64,000 nt of DNA from Apostichopus japonicus (Eukaryota > Echinodermata > Holothuroidea > Aspidochirotida > Stichopodidae): the NCBI RefSeq assembly GCF_037975245.1, contig NC_092568.1, positions 6,794,501 through 6,858,500 of the forward strand, read 5' to 3'. The notes under the pieces are model-generated. The model did no database searches. It had not been told where the DNA came from and worked only from the letters and a program-made list of their open reading frames with translations. The position numbers and the translations under genes are program-made. Shown here piece by piece: positions 12,440 to 24,700 of the stretch. How positions within the stretch are numbered: the first letter of the stretch is position 1; each line of letters starts with the position of its first letter.

Positions 12440-12540
12440 AAATTTTGAATTTATTATTATTTACTATAATAATAATAATAAATAATATAATAATAATTTA
12501 TTTTGTAAAGCGTAAAATCCACAAAAGTGCTCTAAAACGC
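12440..12540 (-). repeat. Retroposon-type tail (TTATTA-rich) with adjoining 3' end
   Basis: Read on the minus strand, ...ggattttacgctttac is followed by aaataaattattattata, the usual look of a LINE or SINE 3' end in marine invertebrates. The body of the element was not delimited. Confidence 0.4.
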
Positions 12541-13865
12541 TACTATAACACAACCTTTACTATAGCACAACCTTCCAATAATAGCTATGCTATACATAAG
12601 ACCAAACTTATGGTCTAGATAGGCTAAGAATGCGTCATTTTACGTCTACAATTTTACTCTTTTTGGTGGGGGTGGGGGGGGGGGGGGAGGTAAGGACCCA
12701 CAGACCCCATATCAAAATTGGCTTTAATGACCCAGGGCAAACCCCTAAATGAAAACCGTCCTTGGCCTCTGGGGGAATTTTGAATTTTCGCCTCCCTTAC
12801 CCACCTTTAGAATCCTGTGCACCCCACTGGTCACATGTACATGCTGAAACCGATGTGATGGTGCTTGAAGGCCATACGCTGTCCGGTATGCCAGTTTGTG
12901 TTGATTACCGACCATTCAACGTCATGTTACAGACTGGCTCAAAAGGATTGAGTCGACGGCTGCGGTCCAAACACTTCTTTCCACAACCAGTAGGCCAAAG
13001 GTTTTGGTTCACTTCAAAGTTCTGATGAGTAATACAGTTGAAATTAGAATTCCTGATTCCTTACAATTAAAGAATGCGGAAATGAATGAAGCTTGCAGAA
13101 GAGAGGGGTTAGTTTATATGCCAATTGTTTTTTAATGTGAAGATTACATTTAAACTGGACTGGCTTCAACTGGCAACTATGATGCAAGTTGCAAACAATG
13201 TATTTACTTAATTCATACATACGATTAGATCTATTGCATGAGTACTGTTGAGATATTTTGTTAACCAACCCATAATTTCACATGACTGAAAGTAAGGATT
13301 GTCTAGCTATACAAAAATAGGCTTCTATTACAGTTGCGTAGTCAGAGGGTACAAGGGGAGTTCAGGGGAAAGTCCTCCCAACACACATTTTCGATGACGA
13401 AACGGAGACGGCAAGAAAATGGCAAAACAAAAATAGACAGTCATGATATTTAGGCTTATATGGTAATGGATATACTCTACGTTCCAGTAGCACCTTGTGA
13501 TATTTCATCATTGACCACACTAAACATTTACAACAATATTTCTCAAATAAGTTAACTTTGAGTCAGTGATTGATGCTTATAGTCCAATTTCCCTGCGTCG
13601 CACAGACCTTGCTTGTCGATTGACTTTAAACCACTAACATTTTCAAATTGAAATATGAAATACATATACCTGTACCTACCAAAACATACAATTATGTAGG
13701 CTATTTGTAAATGTTTTATGTCAGGAATATATTGAGGTCTGCAATCAGTGTCGTGCACATGATTTCATGCTAAGGTTAGGAAGTCAAAATTTCCCCTAAA
13801 ATTTCAATGCGTAAGAGAAGGTATATATAGCCTATTTCATGTCATGAAAAGTCATATCAACACAA
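12541..13865. other. Intergenic stretch with a poly-G tract
   Basis: A G-rich run lies at 12666-12690. The frame at 12762-13025 has no recognisable family features. No gene called. Confidence 0.35.
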
Positions 13866-14043
13866 GCGTAGCGCCTCCCGGATCGCTGGAAATGGCACTT
13901 CCCAGGCCTTGTAAGTTGCATCTTATCATTTTCTCTTTTGAAATTACTAGCGATATCATAAAAACATTAAAGAAATGTTTTAAAAAATATGCTTAAAGGG
14001 GGAGGCTCCCCCTTCGCCCCCCCCCCTTGGCTACGCGCCTGGT
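13866..14043. mobile_element. Dispersed repeat, copy 1 (ends in ggctacgcgcctg)
   Basis: Two blocks are shared with other copies here. The block ggaaatggcacttc near 13890 recurs at about 15416 in the insertion at 15271-15533. The block gaaattactagcgatatc, continuing through an A-rich stretch to a G/C-rich tract and ggctacgcgcctg, recurs at 53439-53533. This supports a dispersed non-autonomous family; exact ends and class are uncertain. Confidence 0.6.
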
Positions 14044-15119
14044 GTTTACCATATTCGCTGACTCTTGAATTGTGGGCAAAAGTGTGGCTTGGCCCCTCAC
14101 ACCACGAAGGCTGGCTACACGCTTGATGTAGCGCAGAAAGCAGCTGTAGGTTGTATCTCCTTTAACTTCACAAGTTCTCAAACAGTCCCGTGGTGTACGA
14201 AACACTCAAGGGTGGTGATTTGCATTTCTGTGAACTAGAATTACGGAATACTAAGTGACCAGTATCGGAAATTAACCAAAGTTAACACATAATGTTAATG
14301 AACAGGATATTCTGGTGAATTAAGTTGAGTGAGGAGTAAGTTATTGAGATAGTGTTTTCAACTAGCAGCGTGTAATACTTTTCTCTTGACTATAAGCTTC
14401 ATATTGTTTGCCACCAGAAAATCCTGTTAATTAATCATTACACCTCTGACCTATTTTGGCACAGTGCTCCTTTAATCCTATTTTGCGATAGCTTTACCGT
14501 ACCTGCGCAACTGCGACGTTTTACACTCGGACTGCAGAGGTATATCGTACACGCTGTAACCAACTCAACCCAATTATCATATGTTAAAGGGGTATTCATT
14601 GAGGTGAACAGTAACAATGATGATGATGATTATGGTGACGATGACGATGACATATATTTTGGTACATGGCCTTAAGTTTGGCATAACCGACAGTTTTAAA
14701 TATTTCAAGAACCTTGTAAATAAGTTTCTTAAAAATAAACTTACCAAAACAGCGAATTCATTATTGTACTTGAACCATTCACCATGACCAGTAAATTCTC
14801 ATATGAGTCTCGAGCAAGGGCATGAGCACGAGCAAAATGTCCCGACTGTGAGCACAAACCATGAGTATACGGTGCAGAACAATGTAAACGAGTGCGAGAA
14901 CGGACACTGTTGATCTATCATTTGGTTCAATCCATTAATTGTCCTCGATATGCAAATTTGCATTTCCAAATACAGGGATTTCGAAACTGCAGGCTCCAGA
15001 AACGATCCAAATTTAAATTAAGTTGATTTAAGTTATGATGTTACATTTATTCAACGTAAAGAGTATGAAATTGAAATATTGAAGTAATCTGGCTAGAAGT
15101 TAAGCAACCTTACTCAAAG
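14044..15119. other. Intergenic stretch, no gene recognised
   Basis: Contains a small GATGAT/GACGAT-rich microsatellite at about 14617-14650. No gene seen. Confidence 0.35.
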
Positions 15120-15270
15120 ACCATACTGTTATGTGTAACTTACCGTCCACCTAGTGCCAAAGTTGACTGGATAAACTCGTTCCATTAAATGCTTTATGCT
15201 CCGTACGCTTCTTGTAAATATATTTCTAGGTGACTTCAATATTGACATGTTATATGGAAATAACACCAGT

Positions 15271-15533
15271 TGGCAGGGGCGGCGATTTGTTTCAAATATT
15301 GGGGGGGGGGGCATTTTCTTGGGTGCAGGCGAATTACTATCAAAGCGGAGCGCCACCATTGGTTGGCGCGCAGCGTGCAAGAAAATTTCTGGTTTTGATA
15401 GCCCCCCAGATCACCGGAAATGGCACTTCTCGGGCTTGAAAATGACCAACCAGATGTACACTTTTGCCTGAGAACCAAGTTTTTCCCAATAGTTTTTTTT
15501 TCATTCATAACCTTTTTCAAGATTGTCACCAGT
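15271..15533. mobile_element. Short repeat inserted in the LINE, with 7-bp flanking duplication
   Basis: The string caccagt occurs just before the insertion (15264-15270) and again at its end (15527-15533), which fits a target-site duplication. The interior has a G-run at 15301-15310, tggttggcgcgcagcgtgc, and a ggaaatggcacttc block shared with the repeat at 13866-14043. It breaks the LINE endonuclease right after GDFNIDMLYGN. The overlapping frames on both strands here are not genes. Confidence 0.6.
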
Positions 15534-15968
15534 CACACTTCATGTTCGACCTCATCGCATCTCCTGTGGATCATTGCTTTTGTAGGTTATTCTACGTAAC
15601 GCCCCACAATACCCGTCAGTAAAGTAACATTAACAAAGAAGCTTTCACGAGATCTTAGTTGTTGCAACTGGGAGAACGTTTTTTGTAGAAAATGACTAAG
15701 ATGAGGCCCTAAATGTCTGGGTGTATTGACCACAGTCAATAAACACGTGACAACAAAAAGCAAAAGAGTTAAAAGAAAATTCCAACCAGAATGGTTGAAT
15801 GAAGAAATAAAATCAGCGATTAATTCTAAAAGGAATTACTCTAAAAATGTTATTTCTAAGAAGCAAAACGATGCCAAAGCTATTTGGCAAATAATAAGAA
15901 AAGTCCAAACAAATAATAGTACACCAAGAGTAAGTGGAACTAATGTCTTAAATGTTAATAGTCACGAT

Positions 15969-16939
15969 TGTCACAACTTCCGTGGGATAATACAAAATGG
16001 CACCCTCTAGCGCCCCTCTGTTGCGACCCCGGGTTTTCCTTGGCCTTCAAAGCCGATAAAATACAATTTTAGATAGATTCAGGATAGTAAACTCAAAGGA
16101 CCAAAAGACTACTGAGAGGTTTCTGAAGTTAACAAAAACGATATATTTACAATGATACGATCTCTACTGATTTGTACAAGGATTATTGGTACTAGAAATT
16201 TGGAATATTACAGACAGATTTTACAATATTATACGGCCGTTAAATACTTAAAAGATTACTTAACTTATCTTACGCGGCGCGTGCCGGCTCTCGGTTCCTT
16301 TCGTAGCTGTGCTGACCTCCTTGCGTCACCAACAACGATGTCGGGAGTATCCCTCGTAGGCTGGTATCCCGTGACTTGTTCAGGAGCAAAACCGTTCCCC
16401 GCTGGTCCAATTCGACTCAACGTTTGTATCCCAAGGATGGCTTCCTCCTGGGTGAACTCCGAAAAACTCTGCCGAAGTCACGCCTGTCCCGGTTAAACGA
16501 CGCACCAATCTAATAAACAAACAGTCCACCGGTTCCTCCGTCCGTCCCCTCGATAATTAATCTTTTATCTCAGATGAATTTCTTCTCACAATAGATCGGA
16601 AAACTTCAAATCACCGAAAATATCTCTTCTTATATAGCCGGGTTTAATCTCCCGAAAGTTCTTTTCCAGGAATCCTGACGGAAAAACATCGAGAATCATC
16701 CATGTCTCGAAGATACGACTGGCAGTTCAACGTTCATTGGTCGACGATATCCGGTCGCCTGCTAAAAATAACTTCCCGTATGTTCTGGAAATTTGTAATC
16801 GCTAATACCGAATAGCGCCATCATTTCTCATCGCTTCCAGAAAAATTAAACACGGTTATCAGTCACGGCGAGTGACCTACTTATCACCCAGACCAGCGTA
16901 TACTGAATACACGAACAATGAATACAGTCGTTCGTGACA
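15969..16939. mobile_element. Solo LTR with 5-bp target-site duplication, nested in the LINE
   Basis: The 971-bp element begins tgtcacaa and ends cgtgaca. It is flanked by the 5-bp repeat acgat at 15964-15968 and 16940-16944. The LINE frame reads NVNSHD immediately before it and resumes ITDKKGIANAF immediately after one acgat copy, which independently confirms both boundaries. A single LTR without internal genes is best explained by recombination between two LTRs of a former full-length element. The internal frame at 16152-16496 is not a credible gene. Gypsy or BEL/Pao origin cannot be told from the LTR alone. Confidence 0.85.
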
Positions 16940-18417
16940 ACGATATCACTGATAAAAAAGGTATAGCAAATGCTTTTAATACTTTTTTCACTTCCGTTTC
17001 GAGTACATATATGCGAACAAGTTCTTAATCACAAAAACGAAAGATGTGAATCCTCACAAAGTTATATTAACTCAAAACTACCAACGACAGCTTATTTTAT
17101 ATTCCTGACGTATCGCAAGAGTTTGCTTATAAGTGTCTGAAAAGTTAAGACTTCACAAAGGCCACATGTATGGACCGGAATTACTTCTTACATTCTTAAG
17201 ATGGGTGCTGTATGTATTGCTCGAAGTATCACGCATGTAATCAACTTAATGTACTCCCATCCAACTGGAAATAAATTCACATTTTTAACAATGGATCGCT
17301 TCTCGGTACGAGCAATTATAGACCTACTTCCACATTACAGGGTTGCAGGTACACAAAACCTTAAAGCCATGGAAAATATCAGATTCTAAGAGTAGCACAA
17401 TCTGGCTTTAGGGCTCATCACTCATGCGAAACGGCAATCCTAAAAACTATAGATAAATGGATTTAAGTAATTGACGAAAACATGGTTGGATCCATTTTAC
17501 TGGATCTTAGAAAGAATTCGATCTCGTCGATCATGACATTCTACTGCGAAAATTACAAATGCACACATTTTCTTATACTGCATTTTGGTGGTTCCATTCG
17601 TATTTAACCAATAGAAAACAATGTGTGTATGCCAATGCGACATGCATGTATGGTGTATGCAGTGGTGTTTCTCAGGGATCCATTATTGGTCCTTGAATGT
17701 TTCTCATTTACATTAATAATTTTGATTTATGTCTATCAACTGTTCTGCCGACGACACTACTTTTCATGTATACGGTAAAAGCACATTAAAACTCATTTTT
17801 AAATTGAATGGAAATTCTGAGAACATGTCAAAACTAAGTGGTGCACGTGATAATAAATGGTCATGACCTCCGTCAAAACAAAAATAACGCTCATATGTTT
17901 AAAGCAGATGGAAATTAACCTATCTAATGAAAACGTCTTAAATGTAGGCTATACATGAATGGAATTCGACTGGAGAATACTCAATTAAAGAAACTACTAT
18001 AGGGGTTAAAGTAGACTCATATTTGACTTGGCAGAAACAAGTGAAGAGTTATGTTTGTAATATTGTCAGTAGTAGACAAGCTCTATTAAGAAGAATAAAC
18101 AGCTTCTCATTTAAATTGTTTGAACGTTTTCTACATCCTTACATTTATTGTATGTTTTACTATAACATTATTAAACTAGGCCTATATATTTGTTTTATTA
18201 TTTCATTTCATTCCAATGCTCCTTTCATACTTTACTATCCTACAGGGTTTTGTTTGTTTACTTTGGCTTTCTTCTCTTTTTTATGTGTTCTACTTTTTTA
18301 CTACAATTCTTTTTATTTGTCTTTGTAACTGAGGGCCTCGGGGAAGATAAGCTCTGGCTTACCGAGTCCCCCTCAATTAAATAAAGTTTAAATAAAATAA
18401 AGTTTAAATAAATAAAA

Positions 18418-18633
18418 TCCTTCCTAGCAAGTGGCGCCCTTCTGTAAACATTTATCTCTATAAAGGAACCCTAAACATTTATAGGTTTACGCGACATAAT
18501 TATTGCTGTGAGAGGTACAGTAGCTAGACACAACAACGTACTCCCTTGTATGGCGGACAATCCACATTCCAGCTAGCTGTAACTGTGTTTGTGTGTAAAT
18601 CTGACGCAAAACAGTTTATACCTTCCTTACAGT
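18418..18633 (+). promoter_or_regulatory. Presumed BBS1 promoter / 5' UTR interval
   Basis: This 216-bp interval separates the LINE tail from the BBS1 start codon. There is an in-frame stop at 18580-18582 and no in-frame ATG between it and 18634. The sequence ttataccttccttacag just before the ATG resembles a splice acceptor, so a non-coding first exon further upstream is possible. No clear TATA box or RFX X-box is seen here. Confidence 0.4.
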
Positions 18634-18701
18634 ATGACGACCGGAGCTGACAGCGGCAAACTTTCGGACTCTTTACCACCAGAAGATGCAAGGGGCAGCA
18701 A
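18634..18701 (+). CDS. BBS1: BBS1 exon 1 (start)
   Basis: Encodes [16 protein letters not shown] and six further residues, then two bases (aa) that with the first base of exon 2 make Asn, giving [11 protein letters not shown]. Donor gtaatg. The start was chosen because the phase matches exon 2 exactly, the -3 base is A, and a short acidic/serine-rich leader is usual for BBS1. It is the least conserved exon and could be replaced by another leader. Confidence 0.72.
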
Positions 18702-21700
18702 GTAATGGAAATAACTGTTCAATTGAATATGATTGTTCCTAGGCTTTTTAGATGTAAACACGTAGGCTAGTAACGATAGGCTAGGCAGTTGCATCAATGC
18801 ACTACTGTAGCTCAAAGTATACTGTAGTATAGACTAGTCTTCAACATAAGCGTTTATGGTTGCATAGTAACGGTTAAAACTGCCTCGTTATGCATTCAAT
18901 CACGATGGTCTAAACAATCTATTGTTTTAGTACCTAGCAAATGACACAATCATGATGATGTAATTTGTTGTCAAACTTTGGCCCATTTGTAGAGAAAGAG
19001 TGAATGAAACATTCGACCAAAGCATTGCTTGGTGTGAACTGTGAATGTGATTGTGAACTCCTCTGGTAATTGGTAAATTTGTAACAGTAAGGGCATTAGG
19101 CCCTAGTGTTTTAAATAATAACAGTGATGATGATCTCCCAGATTTTGCTGAGTGGTTTAGATTAATCCATCAGCAATGTGATTCATTGATAGTTTCAAAA
19201 TATTCCATCAGAATTGTACTTGTTTCCTTGTATAATTCTGGCAATTTTGGACATTTCCATTAAAAGGATTGTCTGGTGGCCCAAAGAAGTTACCTTAAAA
19301 AATGATAAATAATTTTCCAAATATGTTGTCAAAGTATGAGAACGCTAATGTTGCGTTTGACAGAGAAAAGATTTTTTAATCGTTAAGGATGGACACTTCC
19401 AATATGATTTGAACAGTACAGAACGTGACGTCAACTATGCTAATGCATGATTGCGACATAACCCACGCTCCGTACAGTACCTACAGTAATCACAACAAAA
19501 ACCATGTTTGTATACAGATTAATTTCTTTCTTAATTTTCGGTGAAATTTCTTATAAATTAGATGTTTTCAATAACTCCTTAATCCGCCATATATGTAGTA
19601 GATCGGTGGTTTCGTTGTCTTTGTGTAACACAAATTAAGTTTTAACAGCAGACTCTTCGTTGTTCATACATCGCGCTATCCAGCTCCAGCGCGAAGAATG
19701 TTCGCATGTGTAGGCTACTCTAACGTTTACAATCGGACAGTTCTGCGAAGCCTAAGCTTCTCCGTACTACATTCTGCTCTGACATCGATTCTGCCAAGTT
19801 TCATCTTTCGGTTTTCCGAATGCTTTTCAAGTTTCTTTTTACTGTAAATTTGATCCGTGAATTTTATTTCAGCGATTTCGAAGAACAGTTTATGAACTGT
19901 GGTTTGAGTGTGAGAGTATATTTTGTGCAACGCTATACGTATAACCAACTGGGCATGGTACAGTAGGATATACACTCACGATATGCACGTTATATAATAG
20001 GCAATCACATGTGCGTTTACACGTGAGAGTGTATTGCTGCCGAAATGGGAGTGCTAACTTCAAGTCGCCTGTTTTGCCTATTTGCCAGCACTACGTCAAT
20101 CACCATATTGAAGCGTTCGAACAAACGGTACTTTTGGTGAGAAACTGGTGAATTTGATAACCAGAGTTCTACAAGAAGAAAACGTTGAATGGGGACAATT
20201 TTTACATGGTTTGAAAGAGAAAAATTATAACTACAAGGACAATGTATCAAAATCTTCCACCAGACAATTCCTTTAAGGCTTTGTATATTAAAATTAAGAT
20301 TGAAAAAGTAGTAACAATTTGACTCAAGAACATGGCAACTAAACAGTGTCTATCAGTGCAGCTAAAGTACGTGTGTATTTAGGGAACACTTGAAGTTACT
20401 GTGCAGCTCCATGCAAATTAATTATAGAATAAGTCTCTTGTTCCGGTTGAGTCATGGAGCTTATGCCCGGCTATAGTGGTTGTCAATAATGTTAGTGTGT
20501 CTTAGTATCATTCAGTGTGTCATACCCTTGTTATGATTGAAGAGACAACACACAACAAACAAATGCACACAACAAACATATCTGCATATCAGGTCTAATG
20601 TGGTCTTGTGTCATTAGCTTAAATATAGATTTTAACTTGTTAAAAAGTCTCCTATTTTGCAGTAATTTAGTATATACTCTTGTTTATTGTTAGTTTACTA
20701 CTTGGGGCGCTAGTATATACTCAACTGATAAGGGGTTGCCTGCGCATTACCAAGCCGTCATGATATTGATGTTCCACAAATTTTTAGTTGGTATAGATAT
20801 GAACACTATACATGTACAGTACCGCTCGCGTATAACTCGTGTAGACGTATTCTCTACGTGTATTTACTCAATTATACGCGATTATACTCTATTATACATT
20901 TCTACGCCGTGTCTATGCGGCTTAGGGCTTCCCTCTAGTGCCCCTGAATAGGGATTATACGAGCGTAAAGACGTTTTGTGGGTTCGTTCTAATGTTGATA
21001 GGGGTACTGTAAAGTAAGTAGGCTTTAAATTTAACACAAAAATGAAAATATATCTTTAATGATAACAACTGCTTGTATGGCAGATGACGTATAAGGAAAA
21101 AATTAATCTTTATGTGTTCTTAAATAAACTGGTCTACTCAAAATGTATAACATGGCAACCTTAGGCATTAAGAGTAGAACCCCCTGTGACAAATCTTACG
21201 TGGTACAGGTTGGACTGCAATGTGAACTGCAAATTAATCAGGTCACACATCCGGAGTCTATGCATGCTTAGTTCTTTAATACCGCTCTAATTAATGTTCC
21301 TTTCAGGAAACATTTCATACTGTAGTGCAGTTTTGATTCTTTTATTCCCTCTGTTAGGGAAGACAACTACCCACAATATAAACTTTTGCGTAGAAATTGT
21401 AAAGATACATCTATTAAAACTACACACTAATCCAATGCTATCACTATATTTTCTACTTCAAGGTTGAATTTCATAATTTTTATTCATTTGTTAACATATA
21501 ACAGTATGTTATGCATACATAATTTTCTCTCTTTCAGTCAAGGTGGAAGTACAAAATGGCTGTCTGCTCACTTTGACCCTGTTGCTAGCCTGTACACATT
21601 TTCCTCTTGTATGAGTAAGTTGGCATTCATTGTTGTACTGATGGCATTGTTGTACTGTAAATATCAAATATATACAGTACTTGTATACCACTATAATCAA

Positions 21701-24700
21701 GGGGATGTTTCATTGATGTGGGTTTACCTATTACTTCATGATTAAATTAAGGGCAGCCAATTGTCCGACAATAATATTTTCAGATATGTAGCTCAAGCTT
21801 AGATTTTTAAGTCAACAGCTAGTGTATGCTGTCAAGGTTTGTATGCAAATTCTGTCAAATTTTCGAGCTGAGGTTTTTTAAGCTATGAAGGTTTCTGACA
21901 AGGATAACTAGTCAGCGATTTAAATCATGCTTGTATGGTCAATTGATATTTATGTATTCCATAAATGGTATTCAGGAATTGTCTTCATTATGATTCAGAT
22001 ATTCCCAATCTTTTGTCTGTTTTATTATGATAAATTAAGGTAATATACAGTAACTGATACTTTGACAATGTTTGAGAAAAATCTTAAAGATTTTGAAACT
22101 TTAAAGATCGCTACCATAAACATATTTTAGGTACTTTTGGTAGGTTTTGAACCTTTGTTGCAATTGGCTGAGTAATGGAGCATGTTCTTAAGTGACTTTA
22201 GCTAACCTATTTTTACTGCATAATAGTTATGAATTAAGGGCCTGAATGACCCTTTTAGTGGGAACAAGCTATTGGTACATTCATTATTAATTTCTTGAAT
22301 GAAGCCATGAGTTGATTTTGAGGATGTCACTTGGGTGGCATGGGTGGATAATCTGTTCTACAAAGTACAGTATATTATGTGAGCACTATAGATATCACAT
22401 TTAGGTCCATTGCTCGTATGAATTTGACCTTGATAAATCTTGTGAATTTTCATTAGAAAATCAGACCAGGAAATAAATGTCACAGTATCAAAACAAAGGA
22501 TTGTATACTTTTCTTACTTAACTGGAAATGTGTATGGAATATAATAGCATTCAAACTTCTTGTGCACACATCTTGTCTGATCTTCTTGATGGTTCATTAA
22601 ATATCAGTCAATGTAGTGCTTAACCTTATACTGTACTGTATAGATCTTACAGACATGGTAACAATCCTTCCAATTAAACTTGGTTATCATTGACCAGGGA
22701 TAATGAAACGTCTGTAAACTGCTTTAAAACCTATCGCTGGTATAAAGTGCTATATTTTCAAATATTATTATTATAATAACAATTGTTATTTTACGCTGAA
22801 TACTTGGTTTTTGTATCCTGGAAGGAAAAAGTGTTACAGCTTTAAGTTTTGTCTACTTTCCTCATACACGGCAGTTTTGCCATGCTTCTGTACTTCAGCT
22901 ATATTTTCAGTCTGACATTACTGTAATGTAGAATCTTCATATTCTGGAGTGTTCCTTACCTTTATTACGGCATAAAATTGTCTGTTTAATTCATATTTCA
23001 GCTCTGTCTGACATAACTGGTGATGGAGAAAATCGTCTGGTCATTGCAGATCTAGGAACAGGTGCCCATAACATGAAGTTGAAAGTCTACAAGGGTACAA
23101 GCCTTGTGAATGAGAACACAATAATCGATTTACCTACTGGTGTAGCTACATTCTATATGGATATAATAGAGCCCAGGGTTCCAGGTAGTATAATATGTTT
23201 AATCTTTTTGATCCACCATGCCCTTTCACTAGGAAATTACATTCATAAAATTGAACGTGACAATAACATGTATTAATTTTATGGTTTCTTTACCTTAAGA
23301 CATAGTATGAAACAAAGGTTTCACATGTGCTGCTTTTGCCACTATCCATGTTTGCTTTCACATTGCATTTTATTTTCCATGAACTACATAATCTACATAC
23401 ATTTTCAATCTTAAAATGGTTTGTTCTTTAGCATGTGTTATTGGGCCATCTCTGGAAAATGAAATTGAATTGAGAAAAATGAAGTGTGTTTGGTGATACT
23501 TTTCACAATTTGTTTTAAAGAAAGTGATACCTAAAGTTAACTTTTCAATACTTTTTATTGAGATCAACAATCAACGTATAATTAGCATAAATTTGCACAA
23601 AGGCTGTTTTATAACTAAATTGGTGCTTTTCAACACAATTTTGTACTTACAGTTTCTTTATATTAAAATCAAATACTGTAGTTATTGGGAGACAACTTGG
23701 AATGAGTGTCAAGAATGCCACTTCCTAAGCCAGGGATAGCTCTTCTAGTTTGTTGTTGTTGTAAATTAACAATGCTAATTAGCATCATTCATAGGTCACA
23801 TATGTAACCAAATATCAGAAAAGATTTCAATAGAAGAAAATTGTATATCTTTTTGGTGTGTTAGTATTCTTGGCAAAATCTTGAAGTCATGTCATTATCC
23901 CTATCTTTAATTAACACATGAGTGAGTGGGCTATCAGTGCTTTTAAGTCCTTCTAATAGATGATCAGTATCTATTCTGTTCCAGAGTCCATTATATGAAA
24001 CCGTAGAAAAACATGTACACTCTTACCTACATCTGTAATAAAATTGGAAAATTTCAGATGATTTTTTTATGCAAGTACTTTTGGTTTGATTTCAGCTGTG
24101 GCTGTGGCCTCAGGTCCATACCTATATGTTTACAAGAACCTTCGTCCTTACTTCAAGTTCACACTACCACCACTTGAGGTTAATCCTGTGGAACAAGACC
24201 TTTGGAATCAAGTCAGAGATGTAAGTTACTAATTTCTCTTGATGTTTGGTTGTGCCCAGGGTGACCTGGCTTCCTTTCTGTTGAATTTTGTACAATAAAA
24301 TCATTAGAAAGGTCTTGCAAGGTGCTTTATTACCATGTGCTTTATTACCATTCCTCAAAATCTCTGCATGTGAAAATTCCAGATTGTAGAAAATTTGTTG
24401 TGTCACTTTTTTGCTGACTCTTATTTCGATTTCAGTTTTTAGTTTATATATCCTCATCTGAGGTATGAAAGACTTACAGGCATCTGATATGACTGTTTTA
24501 AGATCAAACACACCTTCATGGTAACTTATGACAGGGGTTCATAAAAGTACTAGGTCTTTTAAGGGCGTGTTCTTGTGTCGTCGAGATCTATAAGCAATAT
24601 TTTCTACAAAATTTATGGGGCTCAATAAAATCAGTTAAAAGTGAGTATTTTCACTCTTGCATTTTTTTCTCTAGGCACTGTTTTACTTTACATTGATTTC

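Larger units (their letters stand above)
15120..18417 (+). mobile_element. Degraded non-LTR retrotransposon (LINE), endonuclease plus reverse transcriptase
   Basis: Endonuclease pieces: CVTYRPPSAKVDWINSF at about 15130 and FLGDFNIDML at about 15225. Linker: KRKFQPEWLNEEIKSAI at about 15775, a known pre-RT pattern. After the solo LTR come AFNTFFTSVSST (about 16973), SKATGLDG/NYRP/QSGFR-like remnants in shifting frames (17130-17420), the RT catalytic triad as ADD at 17747-17755, and IGVKVDSYLTWQKQVK (about 18005). The 3' end repeats aataaagtttaaat. Frameshifts and stops show it is inactive. Two later insertions interrupt it (15271-15533 and 15969-16939). The pattern fits the CR1/Jockey group. 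Its 3' end lies 216 bp before the BBS1 ATG. Confidence 0.85.
18702..21537 (+). other. BBS1 intron 1
   Basis: A 2.8-kb intron. It holds an RFX X-box-like site (18859-18871), a CRE-like gtgacgtcaa near 19427, and a possible short inverted-end element at about 20703-20948. Other frames in it show no family features. Confidence 0.6.

Noticed and set aside
15196-15529. Overlapping frames of 69-97 codons on both strands
   Set aside because: They lie in a short transposon insertion in a dead LINE; only GDFNIDML before the insertion is meaningful.
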